A stretch of 64,000 bases of DNA from UBA5078 sp051252515. GTDB lineage: Bacteria > Pseudomonadota > Gammaproteobacteria > Pseudomonadales > Pseudohongiellaceae. The translations under genes and the position numbers were made by a program. The notes below the pieces were generated by a model, which saw only the letters and a list, made by a program, of their open reading frames with translations, was not told the origin of the DNA and searched no databases. The DNA lies in assembly GCA_051252515.1 (NCBI GenBank), contig JBPOFS010000002.1, positions 372,001 through 436,000 on the forward strand. Direction: 5' to 3'. Positions 60,501 to 64,000 of this stretch are shown piece by piece. How positions within the stretch are numbered: position 1 is the first letter of the stretch; the number at the start of each line of letters is the position of its first letter.

Positions 60501-62072
60501 GTGTCCAAGCCCGTAACTCGTAGAGAATTCCTGAATTTGATTGCCGCCACTAGCGGCACCGCTGCTGTCATTGGAATCACAAGTGCGTTGGGTATGATTC
60601 CCAGCAGTACACATGCATCGGTCCCCGACTTGCTAAAACTGAGTAACCAAAAGCGTAAGGCTGTGATTCTGGGCGCAGGTATCTCCGGTTTGACCGTCGC
60701 CTATGAATTAACCAAGGCTGGCTATGACGTTACTGTGCTCGAAGCCTCTCACCGAGCTGGTGGTCGCGTATTTACTGTTCGCGCAGGTACGCTTATCGAT
60801 GAAATCGGCAACCCGCAGTACTGTGAGTGGGATGATGAGCCCCATTTGTACTTCAACGCCGGTGCCGCGCGTATTCCGAGTACTCACAAAAACGTCCTGC
60901 ATTACTGCAAAGAGCTAGATGTAGAGCTAGAGATGTTCATCAATGAAAACAAGTCTGCTTGGATTCAAGATGACAATATTATGGGTGGCAAGCCGATCCG
61001 CAACCGTGAATTGACGACTAATATTCGCGGATTCATGGCAGAGCTAATGGCAAAAGCCATGCATGACGGTGAGTTAGATGAGCCGTTCAGCGATGAAGAA
61101 GCGGAAATCGTCATGAACATGATCCGCAGCTTCGGTGATCTAGATGCTGACTTCAAATATACCGGCAGCGATCGTGCGGGTTACGCCTCTGGTGATTACG
61201 TCACTCATACGACACAACATGAAATGATCAAAATGCGTGATTTATTGAAATCGTCCGCATTGCGCCTGGTCGTCTCTGACAACGAAGGTGAGACTGGCCC
61301 GATGCTTATGCAGGCTGTTGGCGGCAACGATCACATTCCTTACGGTTTTGTTAAGAAAATCGAAGACAAGATCACATTCCGCGCCTTAGTGACCTCGATC
61401 AAGCTGAAAGATAAAGGGGTGACCGTTCAGTATGACTATGAAGGCGAGCGTCACACGATTGAAGCAGACTATTGTTTTAATAGTATCCCTACGCACTTTA
61501 TGGCGGGCATCGAACACAATCTTCCAGCCGACTACGCTGAAGACATGAAGTACATCCGTCGTGGCGTTGCAATGAAGGGTGCATTTCAGGCGAAAGAGCG
61601 TTTCTGGGAAAAAGAAGGCATCTACGGCGGCATTACTTGGACGAATCAAGATATTCGTCAAATTTGGTATCCCGCCCACGGCATTCACAAGCAAAAAGGC
61701 GTCATCCTTGCAGCATACGACTATGGCAACGGTATGCCCTATACCCGCCTGACCCAAGAAGAGCGTATTGAGTTGATGTTAGCGCAAGGCGAGAAAGTGC
61801 ATCCGGATTACCGTCAACATTGCGAAAAAGGAATCACGATCGCTTGGCACCGCATGAATCACATGTTGGGTTGTTCTGCACGCTGGCGTGTAGTGACACC
61901 TGAAGAGGAGCGCATCTTCAATAACCTGCAGTCTTCTGTAAATGGCGTTTATTGGTGTATCGGCGACCAAATCAGCCACCATACGGCATGGATGGAGAGT
62001 GCGATGCAGTCTGCTCATTTTGCATTGGCAGATTTAGATCAGCGTGTGCGAGCCGATGTGGCGAGCGCGTAA
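60501..62072 (+). CDS. Tat-exported flavin amine oxidase
   Basis: 523 residues. The N-terminus is a twin-arginine signal (TRREFLNLIAATSG, R7-R8). The FAD Rossmann motif is LGAGISGLTVAYEL (G58, G60, G63) with E81 and GGR (87-89). The C-terminal flavin region is WCIGDQISHHTAWMESAMQSAHFAL. It belongs to the flavin monoamine oxidase/L-amino-acid oxidase family, which turns amines into imines with release of H2O2 or electron transfer. The GTG start has a proper ribosome site. With exported RidA, cytochrome c4 and a TonB receptor nearby it should act in the periplasm. Tyramine-like amines, polyamines or amino acids are possible substrates. Confidence 0.9.
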   Translation: MSKPVTRREFLNLIAATSGTAAVIGITSALGMIPSSTHASVPDLLKLSNQKRKAVILGAGISGLTVAYELTKAGYDVTVLEASHRAGGRVFTVRAGTLIDEIGNPQYCEWDDEPHLYFNAGAARIPSTHKNVLHYCKELDVELEMFINENKSAWIQDDNIMGGKPIRNRELTTNIRGFMAELMAKAMHDGELDEPFSDEEAEIVMNMIRSFGDLDADFKYTGSDRAGYASGDYVTHTTQHEMIKMRDLLKSSALRLVVSDNEGETGPMLMQAVGGNDHIPYGFVKKIEDKITFRALVTSIKLKDKGVTVQYDYEGERHTIEADYCFNSIPTHFMAGIEHNLPADYAEDMKYIRRGVAMKGAFQAKERFWEKEGIYGGITWTNQDIRQIWYPAHGIHKQKGVILAAYDYGNGMPYTRLTQEERIELMLAQGEKVHPDYRQHCEKGITIAWHRMNHMLGCSARWRVVTPEEERIFNNLQSSVNGVYWCIGDQISHHTAWMESAMQSAHFALADLDQRVRADVASA

Positions 62073-62182
62073 CTGTAAGCTTTAAATTAGTAAGAGGTCG
62101 TGAAAGCGATTTTTATAACCGCGTAACGCAGGAAGCTCGATGTCCTGCTAAGTACTCTCCCAAGAGTTGTAGTGAAGTCTTT

Positions 62183-62218
62183 AAGGGAAGGATCTGATGA
62201 TCCTTCCCTTTTTTTTGA
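62183..62218 (+). terminator. Terminator after the amine oxidase
   Basis: AAGGGAAGGATC and GATCCTTCCCTT form a perfect 12-bp stem with a TGAT loop, followed by a long T run. Confidence 0.95.
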
Positions 62219-62338
62219 TATATCCTAATCGCATTTCGCGTTAGCGGGGAATCGCGTAGAATCATTACAAGTGTGTTTTCTGCGCTAGCGTTGCTTGCGC
62301 TTATTCAGCATAGAAGGAAATAGGCTTTTGGCCACACT

Positions 62339-62833
62339 ATGAAAACTCTGTATCTGCTACGGCATGCAAAATCGAGTTGGGCGACCGCTGGACAAAAAGA
62401 TTACGACAGGCCCCTCAATGAACGAGGATTGAGTGATGCGCCAGAAATGGGGCGCCGGATGCATGCGCTAGGGGTGCCGATTGATAAAGTGGTCAGCAGT
62501 CCTGCCCAACGCGCCATCAGTACGGCGGTGGCAATTTGTACGGAGCTGGGGATAGACCCAGACACCATCGTGCAGGACCGTCAAATTTACTTGGCCGGCA
62601 GCCCCAAACTGCAGCAAATAGTGAGTTTTCTTGATGAAGAAAGTCAGTGCGCAATAATAGTGGCGCATAACCCCGCGTTAACAGATCTCGCGAACGATCT
62701 CGCCCATGCTGGTATCGACAATATTCCTACTTCTGGGCTTGTGCGTATCGACCTCCCCGTTGAGTTTTGGGCTGAGACTTTGCCTGGGATCGGCAAACTG
62801 ATCAGTTTCGATTACCCTAAAAACTCGGATTAA
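62339..62833 (+). CDS. sixA: SixA-type phosphohistidine phosphatase
   Basis: 164 residues of the histidine phosphatase superfamily. The active motif LLRHAKSSW holds the nucleophile His, the partner arginine is in SSPAQRA, and the second His is in VAHNPALTDLA. SixA removes phosphate from histidine in phosphotransfer proteins (ArcB in E. coli, NPr of PTS-Ntr). It is the usual small size and is followed by chaN four bases later. Confidence 0.93.
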   Translation: MKTLYLLRHAKSSWATAGQKDYDRPLNERGLSDAPEMGRRMHALGVPIDKVVSSPAQRAISTAVAICTELGIDPDTIVQDRQIYLAGSPKLQQIVSFLDEESQCAIIVAHNPALTDLANDLAHAGIDNIPTSGLVRIDLPVEFWAETLPGIGKLISFDYPKNSD

Positions 62834-62837
62834 ACTT

Positions 62838-63776
62838 ATGTTGAAAGCGCTACTGTTCTGTCTAACCATGAGTGTCGCTTTGCTTGGGTGTGTCAGTTCT
62901 TCACCGTCCAGCACGCACAATTGGGAGTCACCTCTTAACCAAAGTCATGCATTGGTCGGTAGCGTGTGGGATGTCCGAGAGGCGCGTCGGGTTACCGAGG
63001 CTGAGTTATTACAAGTTTTGTCGCAATCCCAATACGTATTGTTGGGAGAAAAACACGACAATCCAGATCATCACCAACTACAAGCCTTTGTCTTGCGGCA
63101 GCTACGTGAGCAAGGAGTTCTATCAAGCGTCAGTTTTGAAATGCTCGACAGTTCGCAACGTGAAGCGCTGCGCAGTGTCACGCCTGAAGTGCTCAGTTCT
63201 ATGGGGGCGCTCAAGTCGCATCTGAGTTGGGATGAGGAAGGTTGGAGCTGGGATTACTACGGGCCGATGCTTTACGAGGCGCTACAGGCTGGGGAGTTAG
63301 TGCAAGCGGCGAATATTAGCAGTGATGAGCTTATGAGCATCTATGGCGGCGAAGAGAGCGATGCCATTAAAGGGCGTTTAGAGCAAGCGCAACTAAAGCG
63401 TTTAGAGCAGGAAATCGATGAAAGTCATTGCGGAATGCTGCCGCAGAGTCAGTTTGCCGCGATGATAAGGGTTCAGCGCTCGCGTGATGCTCAAATGGCT
63501 GCCAGCTTGGGAGATGGGGCGAGCAAAGGGCAAGGCGTTCATGCGCTAATCGCCGGCAACTTTCATGCGCGTCGTGACTTAGGGGTGCCTAATTATATCG
63601 AGGAGAGCGGGGCTTTGGTGAGTCTCTCTTTTATAGAGCTTGATGCGGAGTCAGCGAGCCCAAACGATTACGTAGAGGCGTTAGGTGCTGGCCAACCGTT
63701 TGACTACTTGTGGTTCACCCCGTCCATTGAACCGCAAGACTATTGTGCTCAGCTGCGAGCTGGAGCAGTGCAATAA
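62838..63776 (+). CDS. ChaN-family lipoprotein
   Basis: 312 residues. Lipobox LLGC near residue 18. The ChaN/EreA-like domain has LLGEKHDNPDHHQLQ, VSFEMLDSSQ and HALIAGNFHARRDLGVPNY. ChaN of Campylobacter binds heme and is linked to iron uptake; other members are of unknown role. It is four bases after sixA, an operon. The convergent DUF4159 gene ends three bases after its stop. Confidence 0.9.
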   Translation: MLKALLFCLTMSVALLGCVSSSPSSTHNWESPLNQSHALVGSVWDVREARRVTEAELLQVLSQSQYVLLGEKHDNPDHHQLQAFVLRQLREQGVLSSVSFEMLDSSQREALRSVTPEVLSSMGALKSHLSWDEEGWSWDYYGPMLYEALQAGELVQAANISSDELMSIYGGEESDAIKGRLEQAQLKRLEQEIDESHCGMLPQSQFAAMIRVQRSRDAQMAASLGDGASKGQGVHALIAGNFHARRDLGVPNYIEESGALVSLSFIELDAESASPNDYVEALGAGQPFDYLWFTPSIEPQDYCAQLRAGAVQ

Positions 63777-63779
63777 GTC

Positions 63780-64000
63780 TTAGTGCGTTAGTGAGTAGAT
63801 CAAATAATTGATGCCTAATTGATAGGCGAGATTGGCGTAACGAGTCGGGTAGCGCGGATCGAAAGTGTGCTCCCATCCGTCTCCCATATCTGAATTCCAA
63901 TTGATCAATACCATCACGCGGCCCGAATCATCGAGGATGGCATGGTTGGAGGCGCGGTCTACATCCTGTTCTGGGTAGTTGTCAGGGTTGCCTATAACGG
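63780..64000 (-). CDS. DUF4159-domain protein, C-terminal end (cut by window edge)
   Basis: On the minus strand the frame runs from base 64000 to a stop at 63780-63782, giving about 73 C-terminal residues. The piece GRVMVLINWNSDMGDGWEH, then YANLAYQLGINYLIYSLTH at the end, is the C-terminus of DUF4159, a domain often found with a von-Willebrand-type or membrane segment in its N-terminal part. The function is unknown; the rest lies outside. Confidence 0.85.
   Translation of the reverse strand, partial: VIGNPDNYPEQDVDRASNHAILDDSGRVMVLINWNSDMGDGWEHTFDPRYPTRYANLAYQLGINYLIYSLTH

Noticed and set aside
1..64000. tRNA, rRNA, insertion sequences, prophage or integrative element borders
   Set aside because: No cloverleaf, transposase, integrase or flanking repeat was seen; codon use and gene spacing look uniform through the window by eye.

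Overview
This 64 kb window looks like chromosome of an aerobic, probably marine, gammaproteobacterium. The evidence is E. coli-like AhpC/AhpF and OxyR, outer-membrane phospholipase A, the PA2779/PA2778 pair known from Pseudomonas, a Pseudomonas-type LysR/ferredoxin-NADP reductase pair, two TonB-dependent receptors, many exported cytochromes and quinoproteins, and a base composition near 50% GC. I saw no rRNA, tRNA, IS element, prophage or CRISPR. The placement near the oligotrophic marine gammaproteobacteria is an inference.

Layout. 1-4 kb: a TonB-dependent receptor cut by the left edge, then ahpC-ahpF behind a likely OxyR site. 4-11 kb: a diheme cytochrome plus PQQ dehydrogenase with a lanthanide-type D-x-D signature, divergent from a copper module (unknown exported protein, multicopper oxidase, cupredoxin, FG-GAP lipoprotein). 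11-21 kb: amidohydrolase, MscS channel, PA2779/PA2778 pair, EAL protein, phospholipase A, AraC and LysR regulators, azoR-pirin. 21-31 kb: DASS transporter, CHRD protein with a cytochrome-fused PQQ dehydrogenase, a ChiS-like hybrid kinase, S-formylglutathione hydrolase, a second pirin. 31-35 kb: a four-gene operon (GtrA, DprE1-like oxidase, DprE2-like reductase, HAD-UbiA fusion) that resembles the mycobacterial pathway for decaprenyl-phosphoryl-D-arabinose. 35-43 kb: inositol monophosphatase, finR/fpr, redoxin, MMPL transporter, ClpP-like protease, NnrU. 43-48 kb: oxyR with a possible divergent small RNA, an alpha/beta hydrolase, and a redoxin-cytochrome-copper monooxygenase fusion. 48-53 kb: a two-subunit molybdenum hydroxylase, a small lipoprotein, a glutamate-synthase-like flavoprotein, a DUF481 protein. 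54-62 kb: exported RidA, cytochrome c4, TonB receptor, a ToxR/CadC-like regulator and a Tat-exported flavin amine oxidase. 62-64 kb: SixA, ChaN, and the end of a DUF4159 protein.

Three systems stand out. First, the 54-62 kb block reads as a periplasmic amine-oxidation module. The TonB receptor and the amine oxidase, 2.7 kb apart and pointing away from each other, carry near-identical promoter elements: AGGAGG-N16-AGGAGG, then 20 nt, then a -10-like hexamer, 122-124 nt before each start codon. The regulator gene lies between them. Second, 43262-43392 looks like an OxyS-type arrangement: a minus-strand terminator with eight U, no annotated gene feeding it, and an OxyR-like half-site next to a plausible promoter, divergent from oxyR. 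Third, the 31-35 kb operon predicts a lipid-linked D-arabinofuranose donor, with the usual DprE1 drug-target cysteine replaced by alanine.
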